Assembly (NCBI GenBank): GCA_030525945.1
Contig: JAUNDT010000013.1
Coordinates: 1 to 38,262 of the forward strand
Origin: Coriobacteriaceae bacterium
Lineage (GTDB): Bacteria; Actinomycetota; Coriobacteriia; Coriobacteriales; Coriobacteriaceae
Direction: 5' to 3'
DNA length: 38,262 nucleotides
Shown here: piece by piece, positions 1 through 7,875 of the stretch
How positions within the stretch are numbered: position 1 is the first letter of the stretch
Layout of the letters: each line of letters begins with the position of its first letter
The notes under the pieces: generated by a model
What the model saw: only the letters and a program-made list of their open reading frames with translations
Told to the model about the DNA's origin: nothing
Databases searched by the model: none
Made by a program: the position numbers and the translations under genes

Positions 1-55
1 TCCCGAAGGCCGAAGATTTTAAGTCTCCTGCGTATGCCAATTCCGCCACGCCCCC
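1..55 (-). tRNA. tRNA-Leu (anticodon UAA), 3' part cut by window edge
   Basis: Read on the minus strand, the sequence starts with a 7-nt acceptor strand GGGGGCG, followed by the TGGCGGAA...TTGG D-arm typical of class II tRNA-Leu. The anticodon arm GGAGA-CTTAAAA-TCTTC places TAA at the anticodon. The start of the long variable arm (CGGCCTTCGGGA) is visible, and the T-arm and 3' acceptor lie beyond position 1. It sits 21 nt downstream of the Ppx-like gene on the same strand. Confidence 0.9.
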
Positions 56-76
56 ACGGGGTCAAAGTGTACCACG

Positions 77-1063
77 TTACGCCAGGCAGCTCGACAACTC
101 CGGCGTCCACCCAATCGCGGTCCGACCGTCGCGAACCGCCTCCCACACAGTCGAAGCGGCGCCCGCCAGCAGGCTGTTCTCGCTCACGGTCAAGGCGCTG
201 TACCCCCCGGCGCGCATAAGCTCACGCACAATCACCGCACCGGCAAGAATAACGGGCGCGCGCTTGGCCTGAATGCCCGGGAGAGTGGCGATCTCGTCAA
301 CCGTCAGCGCGGACATACGCTCGATGCAACCGTCCACCTGCCCCGAGGTGAGCTCGCGCAAATGCACAAAGTGAGAGTCGTACACCGCCAGCTCGTGAAC
401 CATTGCAACGAGCGACGTCACCGTACCGCCCACGGCCACCAACCGGTCGGGCCGCGATGCACCCGCCTCCCAAACTGACTCGAATTGCTCGCGAGCCCAT
501 ACGGCCGCGGCGGCGACCTCGTCCTCACGCGGGGGCTGCGCGGAAAAGAAGCGCTCCGTCACCCTGCGACACCCCACGTTCAGGGAGCAGGCTCGCTCCA
601 GCTCAAGCAGTCCGCTCGTTCCGTAGGACCCCTCCACCAGCTCGGTTGACCCTCCACCAGAATCGGCAACGGCAATGCGCTCGCCACGAAAATCATGCGC
701 GACGCCGTAAAACGTCAGCCGTGCCTCAGTTTCGCCAGAAATAACCTGGGGCACGAGGCCGAGTTCGCGCAAGCGCTCCAGCAGGTCTTCGCCATTAGAA
801 ACATCGCGAGCCGCGCTCGTGAGCGTCGTGCACACATACTCCGCCCCAAATGCGCGAGCCTCCTGCACAAATTCAGAACAAGCCGCTACCACGCGCTCAA
901 TTGCCGCCGGAGCAAACACTCCGTTCGCGTCCACGCCCTCGCCCAGGTCGGTGATGACCGTACGTTTGCTCGAATTGATGATTGCCCCGTCGCGTATTTC
1001 CGCGCACATCAGTCGAGACGAAACGGTGCCCAAGTCAATTGCCGCGATTTTAAGCGTATCCAC
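77..1063 (-). CDS. Ppx/GppA-family exopolyphosphatase / pppGpp phosphohydrolase
   Basis: About 328 residues, the usual length for a short actinobacterial Ppx/GppA protein of the ASKHA phosphotransferase fold. The family hydrolyses terminal phosphates of polyphosphate or pppGpp in the cytoplasm. Visible motifs are the N-terminal phosphate-1 loop (AAIDLGTVSSRL), the TSAARDVSNG segment, the phosphate-2 loop DSGGGSTELVEG and a C-terminal VGGTVTSLVAM adenosine-type motif. The GTG start at 1063 is chosen because GGGAG lies 7 nt upstream and it follows the stop of the DivIC-like gene by 2 nt. An upstream in-frame ATG (1144) would lie well inside that gene. Polyphosphate and pppGpp substrates cannot be told apart from sequence. 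Confidence 0.85.
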   Translation of the reverse strand: MDTLKIAAIDLGTVSSRLMCAEIRDGAIINSSKRTVITDLGEGVDANGVFAPAAIERVVAACSEFVQEARAFGAEYVCTTLTSAARDVSNGEDLLERLRELGLVPQVISGETEARLTFYGVAHDFRGERIAVADSGGGSTELVEGSYGTSGLLELERACSLNVGCRRVTERFFSAQPPREDEVAAAAVWAREQFESVWEAGASRPDRLVAVGGTVTSLVAMVHELAVYDSHFVHLRELTSGQVDGCIERMSALTVDEIATLPGIQAKRAPVILAGAVIVRELMRAGGYSALTVSENSLLAGAASTVWEAVRDGRTAIGWTPELSSCLA

Positions 1064-1065
1064 CG

Positions 1066-2169
1066 TTACTCTCCCGTCGAAACCACGGCCATGCCCTTTG
1101 CGCCGTCGAACATGAAGATCGCGTCGAGCATTTTCCAATACCATGCGGAGTTTTCCATAACCGCCTTCTGAGCAGCGTCAACCTCGGCCGACGTCTTGGG
1201 CTCTTTGCCCTTCTCGGGCGCCACCGATCCTGAACCCGTCTTTTTCTTATCGGTTGCGTCCTCGCCCTTGAGTTTGCCTTTTTTGTCTTCTGAAGCGGCG
1301 CCGTTCGCCTCATCGCCTGAGTTCTCCCCCTGTTCGGTCGAACCCTCCTCGCCGTCAGACGAGCCCTGCTTGGATATGTCAACCGTTACCGAATTGCCGT
1401 CATCGTCGAGGCCCTTAACATCGATGCTCTTCTCGCCCGGCATCACCATGTTGAACTCCTTGCGGGCTGCGTCCTCGACGCCCTCTTGGGACAGCAGGCC
1501 CTCGACCTCTTTGGCCATGGAGTCGTTGTATGTATCGCGAATGGCTTTTTGCTCGGTCAAGATCATGACCGTTCGCTGCGAGATGTAGAAATCGCGCAGG
1601 GGAGAATAGGCGGCAACCAGCACAAAGATGACGACCGCCCCGTAGAAGAAGACCCGCTTTGGACCGGTTGTGAGCTCGTAAAACCAACGAACCAGCCGGT
1701 TGTCGGCGGCGTACTTCATCCTGCTCTGGCGGATTGCCTCCCGCTTGCTGCGGGGGACAACCACATGGTCTGCGCCCGCCATCTGCCCCAATGCCTTTGC
1801 CCGCTCACCCGCGATTCGGTTAGAGCCACGCACGGGCGAGCCCGCGCCCTTGTTTTTGCGGGCCTCTCGGCGCTCCTGCTTCTCGCGCTTGCGTACCTCG
1901 CTTCCGCGCGCCGACCGACGCGTGGGCTTTCCCGACCCCTCCATGATGGGCGAGACGTTTTCCTCCGCTGCCTCGGTTTTCGCCGCGCGTACCACGGTGC
2001 CGCTCGCCGCAACTGCCTGAGCGCGCTTGGCGCCGCCTCTCGACGCGGCGACCTTGGTGGCCGCGCGGGCCGCCGCAACCTGGGCGGCGGCAGACAAATC
2101 CCCCGTCTTTGCAGGGTCTCCACCTGCGGCGGGGGCATTATTGCGATACGTGTTCTGCGAGTTCATCAT
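1066..2169 (-). CDS. Septum formation initiator (DivIC/FtsB-like), with long N- and C-terminal extensions
   Basis: About 367 residues. A single membrane segment (VFFYGAVVIFVLVAAYSPL, near residues 173-191) is followed by a short coiled coil ending LLSQEGVEDAARKEFNMVMPGE. This matches the DivIC/FtsB ending (a degenerate 'EEIARxxLGMVKPGE'), so it is probably a bitopic divisome protein linking FtsL and FtsQ-type partners. The roughly 170-residue cytoplasmic N-terminus is Ala-rich, then strongly basic. The extracytoplasmic tail is acidic, rich in Gly/Ser/Lys/Glu, and ends in a hydrophobic WYWKMLDAIFMFDGAKG patch. Family members are often only about 100-200 residues. The start at 2169 or 2166 (tandem ATGs, AAGG about 7 nt upstream) is preferred over the ATG at 2214, which has no ribosome site. 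Co-transcription with the Ppx-like gene (2-nt gap) is likely. Confidence 0.75.
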   Translation of the reverse strand: MMNSQNTYRNNAPAAGGDPAKTGDLSAAAQVAAARAATKVAASRGGAKRAQAVAASGTVVRAAKTEAAEENVSPIMEGSGKPTRRSARGSEVRKREKQERREARKNKGAGSPVRGSNRIAGERAKALGQMAGADHVVVPRSKREAIRQSRMKYAADNRLVRWFYELTTGPKRVFFYGAVVIFVLVAAYSPLRDFYISQRTVMILTEQKAIRDTYNDSMAKEVEGLLSQEGVEDAARKEFNMVMPGEKSIDVKGLDDDGNSVTVDISKQGSSDGEEGSTEQGENSGDEANGAASEDKKGKLKGEDATDKKKTGSGSVAPEKGKEPKTSAEVDAAQKAVMENSAWYWKMLDAIFMFDGAKGMAVVSTGE

Positions 2170-2300
2170 AGGCGCCTTGTGTGTTTGAGGGTGTATGTGC
2201 GCTAGTCGTTTCATTATGGCATGGCGGCCGAGCGCATGTGTGCAGGCTTTGCGCGGCTCCGCGCGGATCCCGGACGCGCCCTTGCAAATCGAAGATGAAG

Positions 2301-2327
2301 TGTCACTATTTCACTGTCACATTTCAC
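2301..2327. repeat. Tandem TGTCAC-type direct repeat in a divergent promoter region
   Basis: TGTCACTATTTCAC (2301-2314) is followed at once by TGTCACATTTCAC (2315-2327), the same unit minus one base. It lies 67 nt upstream of the plus-strand membrane protein gene and about 130 nt upstream of the DivIC-like gene, where a regulator or promoter could act. The rest of 2170-2393 shows nothing else clear. Confidence 0.4.
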
Positions 2328-2393
2328 ACGCCGCACCGAGTGCCCGCCATCGACGACGTCGCACCCGACGCTGAAGAACCTCTGGAGGCACCT

Positions 2394-2825
2394 ATGTCCC
2401 TGCTATCCGTGAACAAGCGCACCCTGTTGCTCATCGCCAGCTTCGTTTGGCTCGCCGCCGGCGTCAACATCGCCCACATCGGCCTCGAGGCGTACGCCAA
2501 CGGCTATCTGTCCGCCCTGAATATCCTGCTGAGCGTTGCGGTGGGAGCCGTCTTCTGGACCTTTATCTTTGGCAAGCTCGTCGTTAAGCACACGGCGCGC
2601 ATCAGCTCCTACGCCGACGAGCGCCACTTCTTCCTCAAGTTTTTCGATATTCCGGCGTTCGTCATCATGGCCGTCATGATGACGGGCGGCATCGCCATCC
2701 GCTCCTTCGGCCTTGCGCCCGAGGTGTTCATCGCCGTGTTCTACACCGGCCTGGGCACCGCGCTTGCGCTTGCAGGCGTGCGCTTCGGCGTCAACTGGCT
2801 TCGTTTTGAGCCCGCTGCCGCCTAG
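2394..2825 (+). CDS. Small four-helix integral membrane protein, function unknown
   Basis: 143 residues and not recognised. Four hydrophobic stretches are visible: TLLLIASFVWLAAGVNIAHI, ALNILLSVAVGAVFWTFIF, IPAFVIMAVMMTGGIAI and VFIAVFYTGLGTALALAGV. A conserved-looking polar stretch HTARISSYADERHFFLKF sits in the central loop. The ATG at 2394 is preceded by CTGGAGG at good spacing, which rules out the longer in-frame reading from 2181. It stands alone on the plus strand between two minus-strand operons, so the context gives no clue to its role. A transporter subunit or a membrane-stress protein are both open guesses. Confidence 0.7.
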   Translation: MSLLSVNKRTLLLIASFVWLAAGVNIAHIGLEAYANGYLSALNILLSVAVGAVFWTFIFGKLVVKHTARISSYADERHFFLKFFDIPAFVIMAVMMTGGIAIRSFGLAPEVFIAVFYTGLGTALALAGVRFGVNWLRFEPAAA

Positions 2826-2845
2826 CGCCGCGCCCGCCGCATCCC

Positions 2846-3724
2846 TTAGCGAGCCGCGCGCTTAGCCGCGTCCCACAGGTCGTTCAACTCCGCTGTCGAG
2901 TAATCCTCGATGCGTTCGCCCTGCTCATACGCCATGGTTTCCATAGCGGCCCAACGCTCGCGGAACTTTGCCGTGCTCGCCCGCAGGGCGCTTTCGGCAT
3001 CGACACCCTCTCGACGGGCAACGTTCACCAAGGCGAAGAGCATGTCGCCGAACTCCAACTCGCGCGCATCGCTGCCGGCGGCCTCCGCCTCGAATTCGGC
3101 GCGTTCCTCGGCGACCTTGTCCCACACGTCGGCGGTCGTCTCCCACTCAAAGCCCACGGCCGCAGCCTTGCGCGACACCTTCTGCGCCTGCATGAGCGCG
3201 GGCAAGGCGCGGGGCACGCCGTCGAGCAGCCCCTCGGGACGCTCGACGTCCGCCGCCGCATCGCCATCTTTTGCGCCCTTTTCGGCCAACTTGACGCTGT
3301 CCCAAATCGCGAGCACCTCGTCGGCCGATTCCGCTCGATCGCTCGCCTGGCCGAACACATGCGGGTGGCGGCGGATGAGCTTGGCATTGATGTCGCGCGC
3401 AACGTCCGCCATGGTAAACGCGCCGGCGTCCGCGGCTATCTGCGCATGAAGCACCACCTGCATGAGCACGTCGCCGAGCTCCTCGCGCAGATGGCTCAGA
3501 TCGTTCGCCTCAATGCAGTCGACCGCTTCGTAGGCCTCCTCAATCATGTTCTTGGCAATCGAGGCGTGAGTCTGCTTGCGGTCCCACGGGCAGCCGTCGG
3601 GCTGGCGCAAGCGCCAAATCGTCTCGACGAGTTGCTGCATCTCTTCGCGCGTGTCCGTCAACGTCGAGGTGTCGCGGGTGATACCCGCCAGGCTCCCGGC
3701 GCCCGTCTCTTTCCACTCGGCCAT
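2846..3724 (-). CDS. mazG: MazG-family nucleoside triphosphate pyrophosphohydrolase
   Basis: 292 residues with two MazG-type helical domains. The first carries the signature RQPDGCPWDRKQTHASI, the metal-binding EEAYEAVD pair and the LREELGDVLMQVVLHA helix. The second has LEFGDMLFALVNVARREGVDAESAL. Enzymes of this type hydrolyse (d)NTPs, including damaged ones, to NMP and pyrophosphate. The N-terminal 28 residues are an extra Thr/Glu-rich stretch. The start at 3724 has GGAGG about 7 nt upstream and overlaps the upstream phosphodiesterase stop in a TAATG junction, so translation is probably coupled. Confidence 0.9.
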   Translation of the reverse strand: MAEWKETGAGSLAGITRDTSTLTDTREEMQQLVETIWRLRQPDGCPWDRKQTHASIAKNMIEEAYEAVDCIEANDLSHLREELGDVLMQVVLHAQIAADAGAFTMADVARDINAKLIRRHPHVFGQASDRAESADEVLAIWDSVKLAEKGAKDGDAAADVERPEGLLDGVPRALPALMQAQKVSRKAAAVGFEWETTADVWDKVAEERAEFEAEAAGSDARELEFGDMLFALVNVARREGVDAESALRASTAKFRERWAAMETMAYEQGERIEDYSTAELNDLWDAAKRAAR

Positions 3725-4293
3725 TACCGTTCCTCCAAAATCACGTGCTTAAATGCGCATTCGACCGGTTGCTCGCTGTCGTACACGCCATAGCTGTGCG
3801 TGCCGTCCTTGGGGATCGACACGCTGCCCGGGTTGAACAGCCACAGCCCCGGATGGACCTCGCACGTCTCGTTCACCTTGATGTGCGTGTGGCCGTACAC
3901 GAGCGCCGAGCCCTCGGGCAGGGGCGGCACGTTGTCCACACTGTTGTGGAGCCCCGCGCCGAACACGTGGCCATGCGTGAAAAAGAGCGTGCGGCCGTGA
4001 TCGTCCACTAGCGTTGCGCTGTCAGCCATGCAGGGAACATCGAGCACCATTTGATCGACTTCCGCCTCGCAGTTGCCGCGCACCGCCATAAGGCGACCCG
4101 TTTGCGCCAGGTTATTCAGCAGCGGAATCACCTGCTTGGGCGCATAATCGCGCGGCAGGTCGTTGCGGGGGCCGTGGTAGAGCAGGTCGCCCAGCAGTAC
4201 CACGCGGTCCGGCTGCTCCGCGTCGATCGCCTCAAAAAGACGGTTCGCCCAATATGCCGAGCCGTGGATATCCGATGCGATGAGAATCTTCAT
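3724..4293 (-). CDS. YfcE/MJ0936-type metallophosphoesterase
   Basis: 189 residues, the normal size for the family. All five metal-site motifs are visible: SDIHGS near the N-terminus, VVLLGDLLYHG, RGNCEAEVD, TFTHGHVF-type (FFTHGHVFGAG) and YGHTHIK. NPGSVSIPKDG follows. YfcE-type enzymes are Mn-dependent phosphodiesterases of unclear natural substrate, so only the general activity is assigned. AAAGGA lies upstream of the ATG at 4293. The gene is third in the larB-larC-phosphodiesterase-mazG operon, 18 nt after larC. Confidence 0.88.
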   Translation of the reverse strand: MKILIASDIHGSAYWANRLFEAIDAEQPDRVVLLGDLLYHGPRNDLPRDYAPKQVIPLLNNLAQTGRLMAVRGNCEAEVDQMVLDVPCMADSATLVDDHGRTLFFTHGHVFGAGLHNSVDNVPPLPEGSALVYGHTHIKVNETCEVHPGLWLFNPGSVSIPKDGTHSYGVYDSEQPVECAFKHVILEER

Positions 4294-4311
4294 GAGGGTC
4301 CTTTCTGCAGG

Positions 4312-5790
4312 CTACGCGCCCATTGTACCCGCCGCCGCACATGCCGCCCGCATGACCTCGCGCAGGGGCACGCCGTGTTCGCGAGCGAGCGCCGCGCAGT
4401 CCTCGTACTCGGGAGCGACGCGCTTTGAGCCATCGGGGAGCACGGCAACTTTGAGCGCAACGGTGCCGTACGGGGTCTCGACCGTCTCGCGACGCCGGGC
4501 GAGCGCGGTGCGCTCCATGGGAACGCGGCGAATACCCAACGTTGGCGTTTCGCGGAAGATGATGGACTCCAGGTGCGCAACGTACTCAGGCGTGCAAATC
4601 ACCTGCAACTGGTAAGCGGGGCGGCCCTTTTTGGTGAAGATGGGCAGCCAGTGAACCTCGCGGGCGCCCGCCTCGCGCAGGAGGTCGGCGGCGTAGCCGA
4701 GCTCCTCGCCGGCGGCGTCGTCGATGTCGCATTCGAGTTTGACGACTGCTGTGGGGGCGTCAAGTTCCTGTGAGTGCTTTGATGCGACTTTGCCTGCGTG
4801 CGGGGAGCTGGAGGGCGGGAGGTCCATGGGCGGGCGACTTGTAACCGGGTCGATAAGCACTGCGCGTGCGACGGAAGGCCGCGCGTAGGCGCGCTTGCCC
4901 GCGCCCAGCCCCACGCGACGCACCAGGTAACGCTCCGGCAGGTCAAAGTCCGTCGCGACCGCCGCCACCAGCGCGGCGCCCGTTGGCGTGACGAGCTCGC
5001 CCTCTACCTCGCAGATGCTCAGGGGCAGGCCGTTTTCCCGACAGATATTGAGCGTGGCGGGCACAGGAACCGGCATAACGCCATGCTGGCAGCGAACGGT
5101 TCCACGACCGTCGATAAGCTGGGGAACGATCACGTTCTCGATGCGCATGTGGTCGAGGAGCACCGCCGCGGCGATAATGTCCACGATGGAATCGACCGCG
5201 CCCACCTCGTGGAAGTGGACATCCTCGATAGGTACGCCGTGCGCAGTCGCCTCGGCGGAGGCGAGGATGCGGAAGGCGCGCAGGGCAATCGCGCGCGCGT
5301 GCGGCGCCATGCTCGCCGCCTCGATAATCGCCTCGACGTCGGCAAGCCCGCGGTGCTCGTGGGCGTGCTCGTGGAGCGCATGGTCGCGCGCAAGCGGGTT
5401 CAAACCCTCCGGCGATTCATATCCGTGCAGGTACTCCATATCGTGATCACGATTTTCGTGAGCCGCATCGAGCACTACGTTAAAGTCGCAGCAGGCAAGC
5501 CCCGCCTTGCACACACGGCTCACCTCGACCTCGAACCCGTCTACCGGCAGGCTCTCCAGCGCTTCGCGAACGACCTGCTCCGCCTCGGCGGGGTCCTCGG
5601 CAACGTCGATCAACGCGGCGACGAGCATATCGCCGGCAATACCCATCTGGCAGTCCAGCCACAGCGTTTCACCGTGGCGCTCACGATCCACGTGGAGCCC
5701 CATCATGCCCCGCCCTGCAGCGTCACCGTCTTGCACCGCGGGCGTCGTCTCTCGATGAGCGCTCTCACCCTGTACATCCTCGCACGCCAT
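4312..5790 (-). CDS. larC: LarC, nickel insertion protein for the nickel-pincer cofactor
   Basis: 492 residues. LarC loads Ni into pyridinium-3,5-bisthiocarboxylic acid mononucleotide, the cofactor of lactate racemase and related enzymes, using CTP. The N-terminal domain shows LDCQMGIAGDMLVAALID, a His-rich run (HALHEHAHEH, a plausible nickel-binding loop) and VHFHEVGAVDSIVDI. The C-terminal domain shows LECDIDDAAGEELGYA and LPIFTKKGRPAYQLQVI. In some bacteria the two halves are joined by programmed frameshifting; here one uninterrupted frame covers both, linked by a Pro/Ser-rich stretch near residues 325-350. AAGGAGG lies 9 nt before the ATG, and larB ends 4 nt upstream. Confidence 0.93.
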   Translation of the reverse strand: MACEDVQGESAHRETTPAVQDGDAAGRGMMGLHVDRERHGETLWLDCQMGIAGDMLVAALIDVAEDPAEAEQVVREALESLPVDGFEVEVSRVCKAGLACCDFNVVLDAAHENRDHDMEYLHGYESPEGLNPLARDHALHEHAHEHRGLADVEAIIEAASMAPHARAIALRAFRILASAEATAHGVPIEDVHFHEVGAVDSIVDIIAAAVLLDHMRIENVIVPQLIDGRGTVRCQHGVMPVPVPATLNICRENGLPLSICEVEGELVTPTGAALVAAVATDFDLPERYLVRRVGLGAGKRAYARPSVARAVLIDPVTSRPPMDLPPSSSPHAGKVASKHSQELDAPTAVVKLECDIDDAAGEELGYAADLLREAGAREVHWLPIFTKKGRPAYQLQVICTPEYVAHLESIIFRETPTLGIRRVPMERTALARRRETVETPYGTVALKVAVLPDGSKRVAPEYEDCAALAREHGVPLREVMRAACAAAGTMGA

Positions 5791-5794
5791 CCCG

Positions 5795-6559
5795 CTACGC
5801 CTCCTTACCAGGCAGATGGTTGATCAGCGAGGCCTGGAATGCTGCGCCGAACCCATTATCGATATTCACCACCGAAACGCCGCTCGCGCAGCTGTTCACC
5901 ATCGCCAACAGCGCCGTCAGCCCGCCAAAGCTCGCACCGTAACCCACGCTCGTGGGCACCGCGATCACCGGGCAGCTGGCCAGACCACCAACAACACTCG
6001 GCAGCGCGCCCTCCATACCCGCAATGGCAATGATTACCTGCGCCGATGCGATATCGTGCGCGTGGGCGAGCAGGCGATGAATGCCCGCCACCCCAACGTC
6101 TCGGATCGCGCGAACGCGGTTCCCCAAAAAGCGCGCCGTGAGCTCCGCCTCGGCGGCGACCGCGCCATCGCTCGTCCCCGCAGAGAGGATCAAGATCTCG
6201 CCGTTGCCGTCCGGCTCGGGCAAGGCACCCGCCACACCCATGCGTGCTTCGGCATGATAGGTGAACGCGCAACCCGTATCCTGCAGCTCTTGCGCTTTGC
6301 TTGCGTCCAGGCGCGTTATGAGCACGCGCTGCTCGCCCGCGCTCCGCATCGCCTCGACGATCCCCGCAATCTGCTCGGCGGTTTTTCCCGCGCCATATAT
6401 CACCTCGGGGACACCGGTCCGCAGGCCTCGTTGCTGGTCGACACAGGCGTACCCCAAATCTGACGTCGCCTTGGCGCGCACGCGGCGCACCAGTTCATCG
6501 GGCGTGATCTCGCCCGCCGCAACTGCCCGCGCGAGCCGTTCAAGTTCACGTGCGTCCAT
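5795..6559 (-). CDS. larB: LarB, nicotinate adenine dinucleotide carboxylase/hydrolase for the nickel-pincer cofactor
   Basis: 254 residues. LarB carboxylates the pyridinium ring of NaAD and releases AMP, the first step towards the nickel-pincer nucleotide. The C-terminal half has the PurE/AIR-carboxylase-like fold signature: LSAGTSDGAVAAEAE, RDVGVAGIHRLL, IAIAGMEGALPSVVGGL and PVIAVPTSVGYGASFGG. The ATG at 6559 follows AGGAGG directly, so upstream in-frame codons to 6805 are not used. It is the first gene of the operon with larC. LarE, the sulfur-transfer partner, and LarA are not in the window. Confidence 0.93.
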   Translation of the reverse strand: MDARELERLARAVAAGEITPDELVRRVRAKATSDLGYACVDQQRGLRTGVPEVIYGAGKTAEQIAGIVEAMRSAGEQRVLITRLDASKAQELQDTGCAFTYHAEARMGVAGALPEPDGNGEILILSAGTSDGAVAAEAELTARFLGNRVRAIRDVGVAGIHRLLAHAHDIASAQVIIAIAGMEGALPSVVGGLASCPVIAVPTSVGYGASFGGLTALLAMVNSCASGVSVVNIDNGFGAAFQASLINHLPGKEA

Positions 6560-6614
6560 GAGACCTCCTGTCCATCGGTGCGTACTTGAACATATCACTT
6601 GGAGCGCGCTCGAA

Positions 6615-6648
6615 CGCAAACGGACCGCTGCCGTATGCCAGCGGTCCG
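6615..6648 (-). terminator. Rho-independent terminator after the ArsC/Spx-like gene
   Basis: A 10-bp perfect stem (6621-6630 with 6639-6648, minus strand CGGACCGCTG/CAGCGGTCCG) with an 8-nt loop is followed on the minus strand by TTTGCG. The U tract is short. It separates the ArsC-like gene from larB. Confidence 0.65.
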
Positions 6649-6704
6649 CCATCTGGCGCACGGATGCCGCCTCAGCAACCCCGCGCCATCCGTCACAGCG
6701 CCCC

Positions 6705-7064
6705 TTACAGCAGCGCTTCTTCCCACGCGGCCTCTTTGAAACCGGTGAGCACCGCGTTGTCCGCAACAATGATGGGGCGCTTGACCAGCATGCCGTCGGT
6801 GGCAAGCAGCTCGTATGCCTCCTCGTCCGACATGCCCGCGTCGAGCTTCGCCTTGATGCCCAGCTCGCGGTACTTCATGCCGCTCGTGTTGAAAAAGCGG
6901 CGCAGCGGCAGGCCGGAGCGCTCGTGCCACTCCTTGAGCTCCGCGGCGGTCGGGTTGTCCTCGACGATGTGACGGTCAACGTACTCAACACCGTGCTCGT
7001 CGAGCCACTTCTTCGCGCGCTTGCAGGTGGTGCACTTGGGATACTCGATAAACAGAACAGCCAT
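6705..7064 (-). CDS. ArsC/Spx/YffB-family thioredoxin-fold protein
   Basis: 119 residues. The N-terminal motif YPKCTTCKRAKKWL is the CxxC form of the ArsC/Spx family. TSGMKYRELGIK, LVKRPIIV and GFKEAAWE complete the usual ArsC-like pattern. The cytoplasmic role may be a glutaredoxin-like reductase or a Spx/MgsR-like regulator. True arsenate reduction is not supported because no ars genes are nearby. AAAGGA precedes the ATG at 7064. A TATAAA -10 element at 7090-7095 lies upstream, and the gene is divergent from the Gx transporter. Confidence 0.85.
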   Translation of the reverse strand: MAVLFIEYPKCTTCKRAKKWLDEHGVEYVDRHIVEDNPTAAELKEWHERSGLPLRRFFNTSGMKYRELGIKAKLDAGMSDEEAYELLATDGMLVKRPIIVADNAVLTGFKEAAWEEALL

Positions 7065-7089
7065 AGCGGGTCCTTTCTCTTGGATTGTT

Positions 7090-7095
7090 TTTATA
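7090..7095 (-). promoter_or_regulatory. -10 element for the ArsC/Spx-like gene
   Basis: TATAAA on the minus strand, 26 nt upstream of the ATG at 7064, in an AT-rich patch that is unusual here. A weak CAATGG could serve as -35 at 17-nt spacing. Confidence 0.5.
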
Positions 7096-7155
7096 TGATA
7101 CCAACTGGCATACCATTGTGAGCCGCCGCGGCCCTCGCGCGCCGCAAACGCAACG

Positions 7156-7168
7156 TATAATAGCCGCA
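7156..7168 (+). promoter_or_regulatory. Consensus -10 giving a leaderless mRNA for the Gx transporter
   Basis: TATAAT occupies 7156-7161, and six bases later the ATG begins at 7168, which is where transcription would be expected to start. No Shine-Dalgarno sequence precedes the ATG. No good -35 is visible. Confidence 0.6.
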
Positions 7169-7875
7169 TGAATCAGCAGAGAGACATATCGTCAGACGAC
7201 GCCATCTCTGGCGTTGCCCCAGTTGGAAAGGCAGCCGGCCACATCCAGGTGTCCTCGTGCCGAGGGGCTGCGGGCCCGGCGTCCAGACGCCCAGGCCCCG
7301 CACAACAAGCGCCCGCGCACCAGACACCCGCGCACCAAAGCCCCTCGAGTGAACGTGCCTTCGCTCCCGCACGTCCGCACTCCCCCGGCCAGCGAGCTGC
7401 ACTTTACGGCCTCCTCACCGCGGTGGCGCTCGTTTGCGGCTACGTTGAGCTGATCGTTCCCCTCCCCGTCACCGTCCCCGGCGTCAAACTCGGCCTGGGA
7501 AACGCCGTGATCCTTATCGCTCTCGAACTTCTCGGGGCAAAGCCGGCGCTTTGGATCATGCTTGCCAAGGTGCTCACATCGACGCTTCTGTTCGCCAACG
7601 TGCAAATGATGGCCTTCTCCCTCGCGGGCGGGCTGCTCTCCTGGGCGGTCATGGCGCTTGCCGTTCGCAGCGGCTGGTTCTCCGTCGTTGCCGCCTCCGT
7701 CCTGGGCGGCATCGCCCACAACACAGGGCAGCTCATCGCTGTCGCCGCACTGCTCTCCACACAGGTCGCGCTCGTGAACGCACCCGTTCTCGCGCTTGCA
7801 GGAACACTCTGTGGACTGGGCGTGGGCGTTGTCGCGCGTATCGCCTTGCGCGCATTTCCCCAGGAGGTGCTGTGA
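7168..7875 (+). CDS. Gx transporter family protein (heptaprenyl diphosphate synthase component I / EetB-like)
   Basis: 235 residues. The last 165 or so residues are five or six hydrophobic helices with the family pattern VPLPVTVPGVKLGLGNAVILIALELLG (shown in two parts: VPLPVTVPGVKLG and LGNAVILIALELLG) and LGGIAHNTGQL. The family resembles ECF S-components and is often linked to ApbE. In the Listeria extracellular electron transfer locus a related membrane protein is, as far as I recall, EetB. The first 70 residues are an unusual Ala/Pro/His/Gln-rich cytoplasmic tail with a near-repeat APAHQTPAHQSPS. The start is set by the leaderless promoter. The stop overlaps the apbE start (TGATG), arguing for a joint role with the flavin transferase. 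Confidence 0.8.
   Translation: MNQQRDISSDDAISGVAPVGKAAGHIQVSSCRGAAGPASRRPGPAQQAPAHQTPAHQSPSSERAFAPARPHSPGQRAALYGLLTAVALVCGYVELIVPLPVTVPGVKLGLGNAVILIALELLGAKPALWIMLAKVLTSTLLFANVQMMAFSLAGGLLSWAVMALAVRSGWFSVVAASVLGGIAHNTGQLIAVAALLSTQVALVNAPVLALAGTLCGLGVGVVARIALRAFPQEVL

Noticed and set aside
4312..5790. Programmed frameshift in larC
   Set aside because: One uninterrupted frame covers both LarC halves, so no frameshift is needed here.
6705..7064. Genuine arsenate reductase
   Set aside because: The CxxC motif fits Spx/YffB-type relatives and there are no other arsenic resistance genes nearby.
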